Shown: positions 1 to 8,585 of the stretch, piece by piece | How the letters are laid out: each line of letters opens with the position of its first letter | How positions within the stretch are numbered: position 1 is the first letter of the stretch | Assembly: GCF_001652265.1 (NCBI RefSeq) | Contig: NZ_LWBS01000086.1 | Location: 1-64,000 of the forward strand | Reading direction: 5' to 3' | From: Rhizobium leguminosarum | Lineage (GTDB): Bacteria > Pseudomonadota > Alphaproteobacteria > Rhizobiales > Rhizobiaceae | Length of the DNA: 64,000 bases | Made by a program: the position numbers and the translations under genes | Notes under the pieces: generated by a model | Database searches by the model: none | What the model saw: only the letters and a program-made list of their open reading frames with translations | Told to the model about the DNA's origin: nothing

Positions 1-807
1 GGCCAGCCGCAATTCCTTGACCAGCCGATCCTGCAGCGTCCGGTTCATCCGCTCGACGCGGCCCTTGGCCTGGCTTGAGTTTGCGCAGAGAATCTCGATG
101 TTTAACTCTGAAAGCGCCCGCCCGAACTGGGTCATGCCCTGGCCGCCCTTGGCATCCTTCTTCGTCACCCGGAACACCGAGTGCTTATCGGAATAAAAGG
201 CGATCGGCGCCCCGTGATTCCTCAGATAAAGCTCCAGTGCGTCGAAATAGCTGAAGGCGCTTTCCGAACGGACAAAGCGCAACTGCATCAACCTGCCCGT
301 CGCATCATCGACGAACACCAGCAGCGAGCATGGATCAGCGCGATCCTCGAACCAGCGATGTTCCGATCCGTCGATCTGCACCAACTCGCCATAGGCCTCG
401 CGTCGCAGCCGCGGCTGATGGAACGTCCGCCGCTGCTTGCGCGACAGCCAAAGCCCAGCCTCCGACATCCATTGGCGCAGCGTCTCGCGCGACACATGCA
501 ATCCATCGCGCCCGGCAAGCTTCTCGGCCGCCAGCGTCGGACCGAAATCCGCATAACGTTCGCCAACCAGCGTCACCGCATAATCCCGAACACCATCGCT
601 GATGCGGTTGTTCGACGGTCGGCCGATCGCCTTATGCCGGATCGACGCCGCACCGGCCGTTCTGATCCGATCCAACAGCCGTCGCACTTGGCGCTCGCTC
701 AGATCAAGCACATGCGCTGCCGACACCAGCGTCATCCGGCCGGCGATCACCTTCGATAGAATCTCGATCCGTTGCAGGTCGCGCTCGCTCATCGCTATCA
801 GTCCCAT
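1..807 (-). CDS. ISNCY-family transposase, 3' part beyond window edge
   Basis: This minus-strand frame is open from an ATG at 805-807 to base 1 (269 codons) without a stop. An N-terminal helix-turn-helix region lies around residues 10-50. It is followed by a DDE (RNase H-like) integrase core with D146 in QIDGSEHRWF, D207 in YSDKHS and E252 in GRVERMNRTLQD, so all three catalytic acids lie inside the window. This layout is typical of ISNCY-type transposases of rhizobia (about 400 residues or more), so roughly the C-terminal third is missing here. An alternative start is the ATG at 790-792. The protein would cut and join the ends of its own element. The gene may be intact outside the window. 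Confidence 0.85.
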   Translation of the reverse strand, partial: MGLIAMSERDLQRIEILSKVIAGRMTLVSAAHVLDLSERQVRRLLDRIRTAGAASIRHKAIGRPSNNRISDGVRDYAVTLVGERYADFGPTLAAEKLAGRDGLHVSRETLRQWMSEAGLWLSRKQRRTFHQPRLRREAYGELVQIDGSEHRWFEDRADPCSLLVFVDDATGRLMQLRFVRSESAFSYFDALELYLRNHGAPIAFYSDKHSVFRVTKKDAKGGQGMTQFGRALSELNIEILCANSSQAKGRVERMNRTLQDRLVKELRLA

Positions 808-1149
808 CCGCAATCTCCACCGTCATCAAACCCGGGGAGAGTGACATTCCAACTTTGCAGAAACAGGACATTCCAACTTTGCGGCTACATGTCAAAGTGG
901 CGTAATCAACATTATGGAACCGAAGGAGGCGGATCCTTTGGCTCGCTCATCCTGTCTAGGAGCCGCCGTGTCGAATCAGCAGAATCGAGGTGGAAGCAAA
1001 TCTCTCGAAAATCGACAGACAGTCGCGCCTGCGCCGAAGGTTGGGCTGTTGTTGCGGGTGTTGAACCGCCACAGTCGGCTTTAAAGTTTAGCGCCGAGCG
1101 CGCAATTGTGGTCACAGTCAACATTTGCGCTAGGACCGAACCACTCACT
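808..1149. other. Intergenic stretch including the IS end
   Basis: About 340 bases without a convincing gene. The left part holds the IS promoter region and terminal repeats. From about 900 onward it is ordinary flanking DNA. Several short open frames cross it on both strands, but none shows a recognisable protein or a good ribosome binding site. Confidence 0.5.
843..882. repeat. Tandem subterminal repeats at the IS end
   Basis: The 16-mer GACATTCCAACTTTGC occurs twice, at 843-858 and 867-882, separated by 8 bases and just upstream of the transposase start. A weaker reversed relative (TGTCAAAGTGG, 890-900) follows. Repeated GCAAAGTT-type motifs at the ends are typical of this transposase group. 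I infer that they are transposase-binding sites and that the element ends near position 900. The other end is outside the window, so target duplication cannot be checked. Confidence 0.65.
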
Positions 1150-1494
1150 TCAGTTGATTGGCAAACGCGCATCGATGTGACCGGGCGGCAAACTTTGCTG
1201 ACCGATCCCGAAGGACTCGCGGGCGGTCAAGCAAGCGCCATCGCCTGGGACGCAGGCGCGGCAGACGTCAGGCCGAAGATCGTACACTAGACAGGATGTC
1301 TCTGAACCGACGCGGCCGACCAGAGCGGAGCAACGCGCACCGTCGCAACGCATTCCCTGCTCGTTTGCGGCTACGAGGTGTGCCGGCAGCAAATCGAGAG
1401 CAGCTTCTGTTTCGGTGGAAAATCTGGGCCAGGTCGGCGAAAAGGAGCAGCAGGCTCCGCAGCTTCGGCAATCAAAATCGATCAGTGATGTCAT
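1150..1494 (-). CDS. YkgJ-type cysteine-cluster protein
   Basis: A 114-residue protein starting MTSLIDFDC with C9, C12, C15 and C16 (CRSCGACC), followed by further cysteines in RCDGARC, SCLVYDLRPDVC and ACVPGDGAC. This pattern matches the YkgJ family (zinc- or iron-chelating cysteine cluster, often eight cysteines); the family has no firm function. An AGGAG sequence about 8 bases upstream of the ATG supports the start. It stands alone between the IS element and the amine oxidase, transcribed in the same direction as the latter. The call rests on the cysteine spacing. Confidence 0.75.
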   Translation of the reverse strand: MTSLIDFDCRSCGACCSFSPTWPRFSTETEAALDLLPAHLVAANEQGMRCDGARCSALVGRVGSETSCLVYDLRPDVCRACVPGDGACLTARESFGIGQQSLPPGHIDARLPIN

Positions 1495-1643
1495 GACCCG
1501 CTCCTAACACACAGCCTGCCAATGATAAAGCTGCCGGTCGACCGCTTTTCCTGGAGCGAGCGCATTCCATCTTCATCAGACTCCTCGTCCTGACGTTAGG
1601 TGAAATTCCACCTCAAGATAAACTAAGGGCAGTGGCCGGGATA

Positions 1644-2873
1644 TCATGTGGGTGGCAGGACAGCTGCGGCCTGGTCGGCGGCCCGCAACCCGCTTTCCCA
1701 TGCGCCATGCGCAGTCGAAAAGTCAGATTGGTGTGTCGCCTCGCCGGCGAAAAACAGCCGGTCGCCGACCGGGCGCGCCAGGACTGGGCGTGCGCTCGCA
1801 TGGCTGGGCAGCGCATGGCTATAGGAGCCGCCTATCCAATCTGTACGACACCAGGAAGATGCTGCCAGGGGCCGCAGGTGGCGGCGAATGTTGCTGCCTA
1901 GCAGTGATGACAGCTGGTCGAGTGCGAAGGCAAATGCCTCTACCAAACCCGCGCGTTCGATGACGATAGCGCCGTTTCCGCCAAAGAAGCCTTCGATGAT
2001 CGGCCTGCCGAACGGCCGGATATAATAGCTGCCGGTCTCGGCATTTTGCGGGTCGCCGAGCAGATGGGTTTCCGGCTCGAGACCATGATTACCATGGAGT
2101 TCCAAAAACAGCTTGTCTGCGAGGCCAAGCGGCAGCTGACTTGCGGAATGGAGGTGGTCGTCGGCCTCCGGATCGAAGATAATGGCTCCGCGGGCCAGAA
2201 CGGTGGTCGATGCCGTGATGATCGCGGCACCTGATGTGACAGGACCGCGGTCGGTCTCCAGCTGGACGCCGTTCACTGCCAATCTCACGCGTCGGACGGG
2301 CGTCGAAAGGCGCAAGGCCACGTCCGGAACGGCCGCGCTGATCAGACTTCCATAGCCTTCATGCACCCGCCAATTGGCGTCGGTCGCCGCATTGTCATAG
2401 GCAAGAAAGTCGGTGACCGACAGCCGATCGAGCGGCGCGCCGTTCAGATATCCGCTGAGGGACTGGCAGTAGGCGTTCCATTCGCCATCTGGCTCCAGCG
2501 CGTCCGACGCCCTGTCGCTGGCGGGAGGATTGGTCCGCATCCGCTCCTTAAGTGCGTTCCAAGCCGCCGCCGCCGCCGCGCGCTCCTCCTGCGTGAAGCC
2601 GAGATCGCGCCACTGGCTTTGCCACGCCGTCGGCCCGCGCTCGATATTGAACCCGGCTGCACGGCCGATGGCGACGAGAGGATTACGCTCGGCAGAGTGC
2701 AGCCAGCCGCAACCCATATCCAGCGGCATTCCGGCCAGTTCGATTGTCCAGGCTCGTCCGCCCACGCGATCGCTGGCCTCCAGGATGATGACCGAGCGGC
2801 CGGCATCGGCCAACCCTTTTGCTGCTGCAATGCCGGCTGCGCCAGCGCCGACAATCGCAACCTCGTAGTCCAT
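1644..2873 (-). CDS. FAD-dependent amine oxidase family protein
   Basis: A 409-residue flavoprotein. The start at MDYEVAIVGAG places the dinucleotide-binding GxGxxG (GAGAAG) at residues 9-14, followed by RVGGRAW, the second FAD motif of the flavin monoamine oxidase family. The C-terminus carries RLFFAGEATH, the typical flavin-contacting end of monoamine and polyamine oxidases. Upstream in-frame starts would add residues of unrelated composition. The substrate is unknown; family members oxidise amines to aldehydes with release of H2O2. It is divergently transcribed from the antiporter with about 100 bases between starts. There is no signal peptide, so it is probably cytoplasmic. Confidence 0.8.
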   Translation of the reverse strand: MDYEVAIVGAGAAGIAAAKGLADAGRSVIILEASDRVGGRAWTIELAGMPLDMGCGWLHSAERNPLVAIGRAAGFNIERGPTAWQSQWRDLGFTQEERAAAAAAWNALKERMRTNPPASDRASDALEPDGEWNAYCQSLSGYLNGAPLDRLSVTDFLAYDNAATDANWRVHEGYGSLISAAVPDVALRLSTPVRRVRLAVNGVQLETDRGPVTSGAAIITASTTVLARGAIIFDPEADDHLHSASQLPLGLADKLFLELHGNHGLEPETHLLGDPQNAETGSYYIRPFGRPIIEGFFGGNGAIVIERAGLVEAFAFALDQLSSLLGSNIRRHLRPLAASSWCRTDWIGGSYSHALPSHASARPVLARPVGDRLFFAGEATHQSDFSTAHGAWESGLRAADQAAAVLPPT

Positions 2874-2976
2874 CGTCGTCGCTCTCCGACGCTGCGTTAG
2901 CAGCTTGATACGACACAAGCTTTACATCGGGGCCGCACCCGCTTCAATGCGCCCGAAAGCCTGCTAGTATGCTGAA

Positions 2977-4518
2977 ATGACGTTCTTCGAAACACTCGTT
3001 GCATTGCTGGCGGTTGCCATCCTGCTGCTGCAGGTCACGCGTCGCATGCGCCTGCCCTACCCCGGCATTCTGGCAGCCGCCGGTGTCGCCGTGGCGATGT
3101 TGCCCGGCGCGCCCACGATCCCGATCGATCCGCCGACGGCGCTCGCCTTGTTCATCGCCCCCGTTCTTGTCGACTCGGCCTATGATTTCCCGGTGGGCGC
3201 GGCGCGGCGCATGCTGCTGCCGCTGTTCTTCTATGCCGTCGTTGCCGTTCTCGTCACGACAGGCGTGGTCGTGTCGATCAGCGTGCTGACTGTCGGGCTT
3301 CCGATTGCGGTTGCGGTCACGCTGGGCGCAATCGTTGCGCCGCCCGATGCCGCAGCCGCCACGGCGGTGCTTTCCAATTTGCCCGTCGCCCGCCGTGTAG
3401 ATGCCCTGCTCAAAGGAGAAAGCCTGTTCAACGACGCGACCGCACTGCTGCTTTTCGGCGCCGCGCTGACTGTCCAGGCGCGGGGTGGGCTGGATGCCGG
3501 GACGGCGCTTCAGGTGGGGTTCGCCGCACCTGGAGGGATCCTGTTCGGCATCGTTTTCGGCTTTATCGTCTCGCGGCTTCGACCGATAACCGAAAATACG
3601 GTTGGTGGGACCCTGCTTCAGTTCGTCTACGCATTTTCGACCTGGCTGATCGCCGAGCATCTGCACCTGTCGGCGGTCCTTGCCACCGTGGCGAGCGCAA
3701 TGACCATCGCCACCCTGTCTTCGGTCGAGGATTCGCCACGGATGCGGGTCCATTCCTTCGCGGTCTGGACGACTGTCGTCTTCCTGTTGAACGTGGTGGC
3801 TTTCCTGCTGATGGGGCTGCAGGCGCGCCGCATCCTCGAGGCGATGTCGGCTGAAGAGTTTCAGCGGGCGATGGGATTTGCCGCCATCGTGGTGGTCGGC
3901 GTCATCCTGGCGCGCATGGCGATGGCGTTCCTGCTTCACGCCGTCGTCGCGTCCCGCCACCGAAGCGGCCATGAACTGGCGCCTTTCACATCCGGGGAGA
4001 CCTTGCTGGTGGGTTGGGCCGGTATGCGCGGCCTCGTTACGCTGGCGACGGCCTTCGCACTTCCTGCCGACTTTCCCGAGCGAGACCTGGTCGTGCTAAC
4101 GGCCTTCACGGTGGTGCTCGCAACCCTGGTCATTCAAGGGGCGACCCTGGCACCGATGATCCATCTCCTGAAACTCGGTCGGCAGGCAGAGGTCCGCGAT
4201 GAACTTAGGGCTGCCCGAAGATCGCTCGCAGAAGCGGCGTTTCAGCGGCTTGAGAAGGAAGACGGTACTGAGGCCGAAGCGATCCGGACGATCTGCAAGG
4301 ATCATTGGACTGCATCAAACGATGCAAACAAGACCTCGCCGCTCGATCGCCGCCGTCACCTGACGATCGCCGCCGTTCTTGCTGAGCGCCAGCGTCTCGA
4401 AGAATTGCGCGACGCAGATCAGATCGGCGCGACGCAATATCTCGAGCTGCAGGAGGACCTGGACTGGAAGCAGCTCTCCGTCGGCTCCGATGAGGATCGC
4501 CGCATCACAGAAAGCTAG
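2977..4518 (+). CDS. CPA1-family Na+/H+ antiporter
   Basis: A 513-residue inner-membrane protein with about 11-12 hydrophobic segments over residues 1-400 and a hydrophilic C-terminal tail of about 110 residues. The conserved antiporter core is visible as AIVAPPDAAAATAVL and LLKGESLFNDATALLLF, which contain the aspartates expected for cation/proton exchange in NhaP/NHE-type carriers. It would exchange cytoplasmic Na+ (or K+) for external protons in pH and salt homeostasis. It is monocistronic and divergent from the amine oxidase. Length and motifs match the family; ion specificity cannot be read from sequence. Confidence 0.85.
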   Translation: MTFFETLVALLAVAILLLQVTRRMRLPYPGILAAAGVAVAMLPGAPTIPIDPPTALALFIAPVLVDSAYDFPVGAARRMLLPLFFYAVVAVLVTTGVVVSISVLTVGLPIAVAVTLGAIVAPPDAAAATAVLSNLPVARRVDALLKGESLFNDATALLLFGAALTVQARGGLDAGTALQVGFAAPGGILFGIVFGFIVSRLRPITENTVGGTLLQFVYAFSTWLIAEHLHLSAVLATVASAMTIATLSSVEDSPRMRVHSFAVWTTVVFLLNVVAFLLMGLQARRILEAMSAEEFQRAMGFAAIVVVGVILARMAMAFLLHAVVASRHRSGHELAPFTSGETLLVGWAGMRGLVTLATAFALPADFPERDLVVLTAFTVVLATLVIQGATLAPMIHLLKLGRQAEVRDELRAARRSLAEAAFQRLEKEDGTEAEAIRTICKDHWTASNDANKTSPLDRRRHLTIAAVLAERQRLEELRDADQIGATQYLELQEDLDWKQLSVGSDEDRRITES

Positions 4519-4658
4519 ATGCGATAACCCCGCAGCAACGGCCGATTGCTGAGCGGCAGCATCCACCGGCGAAGCCCCATGACAGCGCCGTGTCTAGCAA
4601 TCAGGCATCCAAGAGTTTGTTGCTCCGTCACACCGGCGTGTCCAAAGAGGAAGGCGCA

Positions 4659-5717
4659 TTACTCGATATCTTTTAGTGCATCAAGTGGGCCGATCAGCGC
4701 CGTGCGCGGTGGAACGAGGGTCGGTTGCACCAGATGCGTGATTGCCGGGCGGCGGTCTGCATCGAGGATCGTAAACCCCTTGGTAATCATCGCTTCGCCG
4801 TCCTGCCGGATCATGAAAACGGGGAAAGGCAGGAAGGAGCCGAAGGGATCGTAGTCGTAGCAGCCGACGATGATATCGGCGAAGGTCTCGTGCGGATGCA
4901 GCGCGAGAAAGCGCATCAGCCCTTCGAGATTGATCGACGAATTGACGAAGAATGCGCGCGGCAGCTTTCCATGGCCTTCGTAGAAGGCTTCGAAGGCGCG
5001 GGCAGTCATGGCCGGGGAATAGCCTGTCGGCTGGATGCAGACATCCGGATCTGCGCCCAGCAGTGCGCGCTTTATGTGGCGGAAACCGCGAATTCGCTCA
5101 TGACTGGCATGGTCGTTGCGGCCGCCGAATAGGTACAGATCGTCAGGTGAAAGGGGGCCATCCTCCTGCGCGCGCTCGATGATCGCCTGTGTCAGCATGC
5201 GCGCACCTTCATAATTGTCGCTGATGACCGACGGCGCCAGCGTGCCGGGCAGATCGATGTTGACGTGCTTCAGCCCTGCCTTTTCGCAAACCTTGTGCAC
5301 GCCATCCGGATCGGTTGCGCCGGCAATGAAAAGCTCGTCGATCGAATAGGAGATCAGTGTCTCGACGACCTGACGCTCCTCGTCCGGATCGCGACACCCG
5401 CTGACGACGAGGGGGCACTGGCCGCGACTTCTGACCTGTGCCTCGAAAGACTGCGCCATGGAGGAGAAATAGCGGTTGTCGTGCACCGGCAGCAGAAGAC
5501 CGACGAGACCGGAGCGGGACGAACGCAGGCCGCGAGCCTGCAGGTTTGCCGTATATCCGTGCTCGTTCGCCAGGTTCTGAATGAGCTGGGCCGTCGCCTC
5601 CTTGATACGCCTCTTCCGCCAGCTTCCGTTCAGTACGGCGCTTACGGTGGAAGCCGACGCACCCGATAGGATCGAGAGATCGTAGATTGTCGCCTTTTTC
5701 TTGCTGATGTCTGCCAT
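4659..5717 (-). CDS. LacI-family transcriptional regulator
   Basis: A 352-residue regulator. The chosen ATG (MADISKKKATIYDLS) puts the LacI helix-turn-helix at about residues 9-57 (TIYDLSILSGASASTVSAVL). It is followed by a periplasmic-binding-protein-like effector domain (GLVGLLLPVHDNRYFSSM onward). A much longer open frame extends upstream, but it reads through the divergent promoter and is not credible. It is divergent from the sugar transporter operon starting at 5962. A 20-bp near-perfect palindrome in the shared region is the likely operator. I infer a ligand-responsive repressor of the transporter operon; the effector is probably the imported sugar. Confidence 0.88.
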   Translation of the reverse strand: MADISKKKATIYDLSILSGASASTVSAVLNGSWRKRRIKEATAQLIQNLANEHGYTANLQARGLRSSRSGLVGLLLPVHDNRYFSSMAQSFEAQVRSRGQCPLVVSGCRDPDEERQVVETLISYSIDELFIAGATDPDGVHKVCEKAGLKHVNIDLPGTLAPSVISDNYEGARMLTQAIIERAQEDGPLSPDDLYLFGGRNDHASHERIRGFRHIKRALLGADPDVCIQPTGYSPAMTARAFEAFYEGHGKLPRAFFVNSSINLEGLMRFLALHPHETFADIIVGCYDYDPFGSFLPFPVFMIRQDGEAMITKGFTILDADRRPAITHLVQPTLVPPRTALIGPLDALKDIE

Positions 5718-5790
5718 ATCCCGCCTTTCCGTAGTCGTTCCCTTAGAAACAAACCCCTCTTGACGAAAGCCATACCTTGATCGATAGTTA

Positions 5791-5810
5791 TTGCACCATC
5801 GATTGTGCAA
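5791..5810. promoter_or_regulatory. Probable LacI-type operator
   Basis: TTGCACCATCGATTGTGCAA is a palindrome with 9 of 10 pairs matching, centred on ATCGAT. It lies between the regulator start (5717) and the transporter start (5962). A half-site copy, ATCGATTGCGCAAAAA, follows at 5820-5835. Size, symmetry and position fit a LacI-family operator controlling both divergent units; regulator binding is inferred. Confidence 0.65.
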
Positions 5811-5961
5811 AAAAGAAAGATCGATTGCGCAAAAATGGTTCGCCGGAGGAGGCGGGACGGGAGGCAAGGGTATTCCCTCGCCGTGAAGCAACCAGGAACA
5901 ACCTGCCGCAAAGCGGCCGGTGGTCGTCGTTCGCCATGAGCGACCTTGAGGAGGAGTGAAG

Positions 5962-6945
5962 ATGAGGAGACTTATCGTAGCGGCGTTTGCCGCATCGCTG
6001 TCGCTTGCCGGGGCGGTGGTCGCGTTTGCAGAGGACGCGCCTAAGGTCGGCATTGTCGTCAAGATCGGCGGCATTCCGTGGTTCAATGCGATGGAAGCCG
6101 GCATCAAGGAGCAGGGCCAGAAACTCGGCGTCGATGCCTTCATGATCGGCCCGACCAGCGCCGACCCGGCGCTGCAGGTGCGCGCCATCGAAGACCTGAT
6201 CGCCCAGGGCGTCAAGGTCATCGGTGTGGTTCCGAACGATGCCAAGGTGCTCGAGCCCGTGCTCACCAAGGCGCAAGCCGCCGGCATCAAGGTCATTACG
6301 CATGAATCGCCCTCGCAAAAGGGCGCCGACTGGAATTTCGAACTCGCATCTGCCACCGGTTTTGGTGAGGCGCACGGCAAGCTGCTCGCCGAAAAGATGG
6401 GCGGCAAGGGCGAATATGCCGTCTTCGTCGGCTCGCTCACCGTGCCCCTGCACAATGCCTGGGCGGACGCCGCCATCGCCTATATCAAGGCGAATTATCC
6501 GGACATGAAACTTGTCGGCGACCGTTATGGCGTCGCAGAAGATGTCGACAAAAGCCGGTCGACGGCGCTCGATCTCATCGCTGCCCATCCGGATCTGACA
6601 GGCTTCCTCGCCTTCGGCAGCCAGGGCCCGATCGGCGCCGGGCGCGCTATCGAGGAACGCCGCAAGACGGGCAAGATCTTCGTGCTCGGCCCGTTCTCGC
6701 CCGGCCAGGGCCAGAAGCTGATCAAATCAGGCGCGATATCGGGCGGCTTCATGTGGAATCCGAAGCAGGCCGGCGAAGTCTTCGTCACGCTCGCTGATCG
6801 CCTGATCAAGGGCGAAAGCATCAAGGAAGGTGATGACATTCCGGGTCTCGGCGTGATCAAGCCCGTCGGCAACGACATCATCGTCGATCAGCTGCTGCCG
6901 ATCAACAAAGATACGGTCGACGACCTGGCCGCAATGGGCCTCTGA
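5962..6945 (+). CDS. Sugar ABC transporter, periplasmic binding protein
   Basis: A 327-residue protein with a signal peptide (RRLIVAAFAASLSLAGAVVAFA, cleavage near residue 24) and the type I binding-protein fold of the ribose/rhamnose/AI-2 group (KVGIVVKIGGIPWFNAMEAG, then DPALQVRAIEDLIAQGVKVIGV). The ATG at 5962 is preferred over the GTG at 5956 because a GAGGAG ribosome site ends about 6 bases before it. It is the first gene of an operon with one ATPase and two permeases, the arrangement of rhamnose- and AI-2-type importers. It captures the substrate in the periplasm. The ligand is unknown; the downstream epimerase and aldolase suggest a rare sugar or polyol. Confidence 0.88.
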   Translation: MRRLIVAAFAASLSLAGAVVAFAEDAPKVGIVVKIGGIPWFNAMEAGIKEQGQKLGVDAFMIGPTSADPALQVRAIEDLIAQGVKVIGVVPNDAKVLEPVLTKAQAAGIKVITHESPSQKGADWNFELASATGFGEAHGKLLAEKMGGKGEYAVFVGSLTVPLHNAWADAAIAYIKANYPDMKLVGDRYGVAEDVDKSRSTALDLIAAHPDLTGFLAFGSQGPIGAGRAIEERRKTGKIFVLGPFSPGQGQKLIKSGAISGGFMWNPKQAGEVFVTLADRLIKGESIKEGDDIPGLGVIKPVGNDIIVDQLLPINKDTVDDLAAMGL

Positions 6946-6964
6946 GGAGGCCCCCTCCCCGGGT

Positions 6965-6994
6965 GTCGGGCCGGTCGACATGGACCGGCCCGAC
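6965..6994. other. Intra-operon hairpin
   Basis: A perfect 12-bp inverted repeat (GTCGGGCCGGTC, loop GACATG, GACCGGCCCGAC) lies 19 bases after the binding-protein stop. No T-tract follows, so it is unlikely to be a full terminator. Hairpins here commonly protect the binding-protein part of the mRNA or attenuate transcription of the membrane components, which are needed in smaller amounts. Confidence 0.7.
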
Positions 6995-7070
6995 GTTCGG
7001 GAAAACGAGCGGTATCCACCATGGCTGGACCATTGACCTTTGATGGCATTCGACTGGACAGGCAACCGGC

Positions 7071-8585
7071 ATGAGCATGGCAACGGATGATGGTGTGAAG
7101 GCCCAGCCGCTTCTTTCGCTTCGCGGCATCAACATGACATTCGGCGGTGTGAAGGCACTGAAAAACGTCTCCTTCGAAGTCTTGCCTGGCGAGGTGCATT
7201 GCTTGGCCGGCGAGAATGGTTCCGGCAAGAGCACCCTTATCAAGGTGATCTCCGGCGTCTATCGGCCTGCAGACGGCGCCGAGATCGTCTTCGACGGTGA
7301 GGCGATATCCCACATGACGCCGGGCATGGCCCAGTCCCGCGGCATCCAGATCATCTGGCAGGACCTCGCACTCTTTCCGGAAATGAGCGTGGCTGAGAAT
7401 ATCGCCTTCCAGACCCTTTCCGGTTCGCGCCCGCGCTTCGTCAATTATGCCGCGATCCGCGGCATAGCCGAGGAGGCGCTCGCCCGGCTTGGCATCACTC
7501 TCGACGTCGATAGACCTCTCAAGGACTTCGCCATCGCCCAGCGTCAGATCGTCGCCATCGCCCGCGCGCTGGTCGGAGAGGCCCGGATCGTCTTCATGGA
7601 CGAGCCGACCGCCTCGCTCACCCAGTCTGAGACCGATCATCTGCTGGCGATCGTGCGCACGCTGTCGGCTTCGGGCGTTGCCGTGGTCTTCGTCAGCCAT
7701 CGCCTTGCGGAAGTGCTGGAAATCTCCTCGCGCATCACGGTACTGCGCGACGGTGCGCTGGTCGGGGTCTATCCGGTGGAGGGCATGACCCAGTCTAAGA
7801 TCACCGAGCTGATGACCGGGCGCACCTTCGACCAGAATGTTCTCGCCCGCGACCTATCGCAGAACCCGGTCCTGCTCTCTGTCAGCAAGCTTTCCCGGCC
7901 TGGCGAGTTCGAGGACATCTCCTTCGATCTGCGCCGTGGCGAGACGCTTGGGATAACCGGCCTGCTCGGCTCCGGGCGCACCGAACTTGCGCTTACGCTA
8001 TTCGGCATGCGCAAGCCCGCCGCCGGAACGATCGTGTTGGAGGGAAAGCCGATGCGCTTTGCCTCCAACCGCGAGGCGATCACATCAGGCGTCGCCTATC
8101 TCTCCGAAGACCGCCTGTCGCTCGGTCTCAACCAGCCGCAATCCATCGCCGACAATCTGGTCATGGCCTCGCTCAATCGTATCCTGAGCGGCCGCCTCAT
8201 TTCGCCGGAAAAGAAGCGCTCGCTGGTCGCGCGCTGGATCGCCGATCTCGGCGTCAGGATCGGTAAGCAGGACGATGCGATCTCGACGCTTTCGGGCGGC
8301 AACCAGCAGCGCGTTGCGATCGCCAAATGGCTCGCCACCGATCCCAAGGTGCTGATCCTCGATGCGCCTACCGTCGGCGTCGATGTCGGCGCCCGCGCGG
8401 GCATCTTCGAAATCGTTGCACGCCTCGCCGAGGCGGGGCTTGCGATCATCCTGATTTCGGACGAGGTGCCGGAGGTCTATTTCAACGCCGATCGGATCAT
8501 CCATATGGAAAAGGGCCGCATCGCCGGCTGGCACGATCCGCGCGCGACCACACTGAAGGACCTGGAGGCGGCGGTCTATGCGTAA
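7071..8585 (+). CDS. Sugar ABC transporter, duplicated ATP-binding protein
   Basis: A 504-residue ATPase of the RbsA/XylG type made of two fused ABC domains. The first half has Walker A GENGSGKSTL, a divergent signature (AIAQRQIVAIARAL) and Walker B VFMDEPTASL. The second half has the degenerate Walker A GLLGSGRTEL and the signature LSGGNQQRV, as usual for monosaccharide importers. It powers uptake through the two permeases encoded next, and its 3' end overlaps the first permease start by 8 bases, suggesting translational coupling. The length is normal for the family. Confidence 0.92.
   Translation: MSMATDDGVKAQPLLSLRGINMTFGGVKALKNVSFEVLPGEVHCLAGENGSGKSTLIKVISGVYRPADGAEIVFDGEAISHMTPGMAQSRGIQIIWQDLALFPEMSVAENIAFQTLSGSRPRFVNYAAIRGIAEEALARLGITLDVDRPLKDFAIAQRQIVAIARALVGEARIVFMDEPTASLTQSETDHLLAIVRTLSASGVAVVFVSHRLAEVLEISSRITVLRDGALVGVYPVEGMTQSKITELMTGRTFDQNVLARDLSQNPVLLSVSKLSRPGEFEDISFDLRRGETLGITGLLGSGRTELALTLFGMRKPAAGTIVLEGKPMRFASNREAITSGVAYLSEDRLSLGLNQPQSIADNLVMASLNRILSGRLISPEKKRSLVARWIADLGVRIGKQDDAISTLSGGNQQRVAIAKWLATDPKVLILDAPTVGVDVGARAGIFEIVARLAEAGLAIILISDEVPEVYFNADRIIHMEKGRIAGWHDPRATTLKDLEAAVYA

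Noticed and set aside
181..759. 192-codon plus-strand open frame
   Set aside because: It is the antisense shadow of the ISNCY transposase, which reads clearly on the other strand with DDE residues.
2944..3972. 342-codon minus-strand frame opposite the antiporter
   Set aside because: Composition is dominated by Arg, His, Gln and Asp, as in antisense of GC-rich membrane-protein genes. The plus strand encodes a clear CPA1 antiporter.
5718..6476. Long N-terminal extension of the LacI-family frame
   Set aside because: It would run through the divergent promoter and antisense to the binding-protein gene; the helix-turn-helix starts just after the ATG at 5717.
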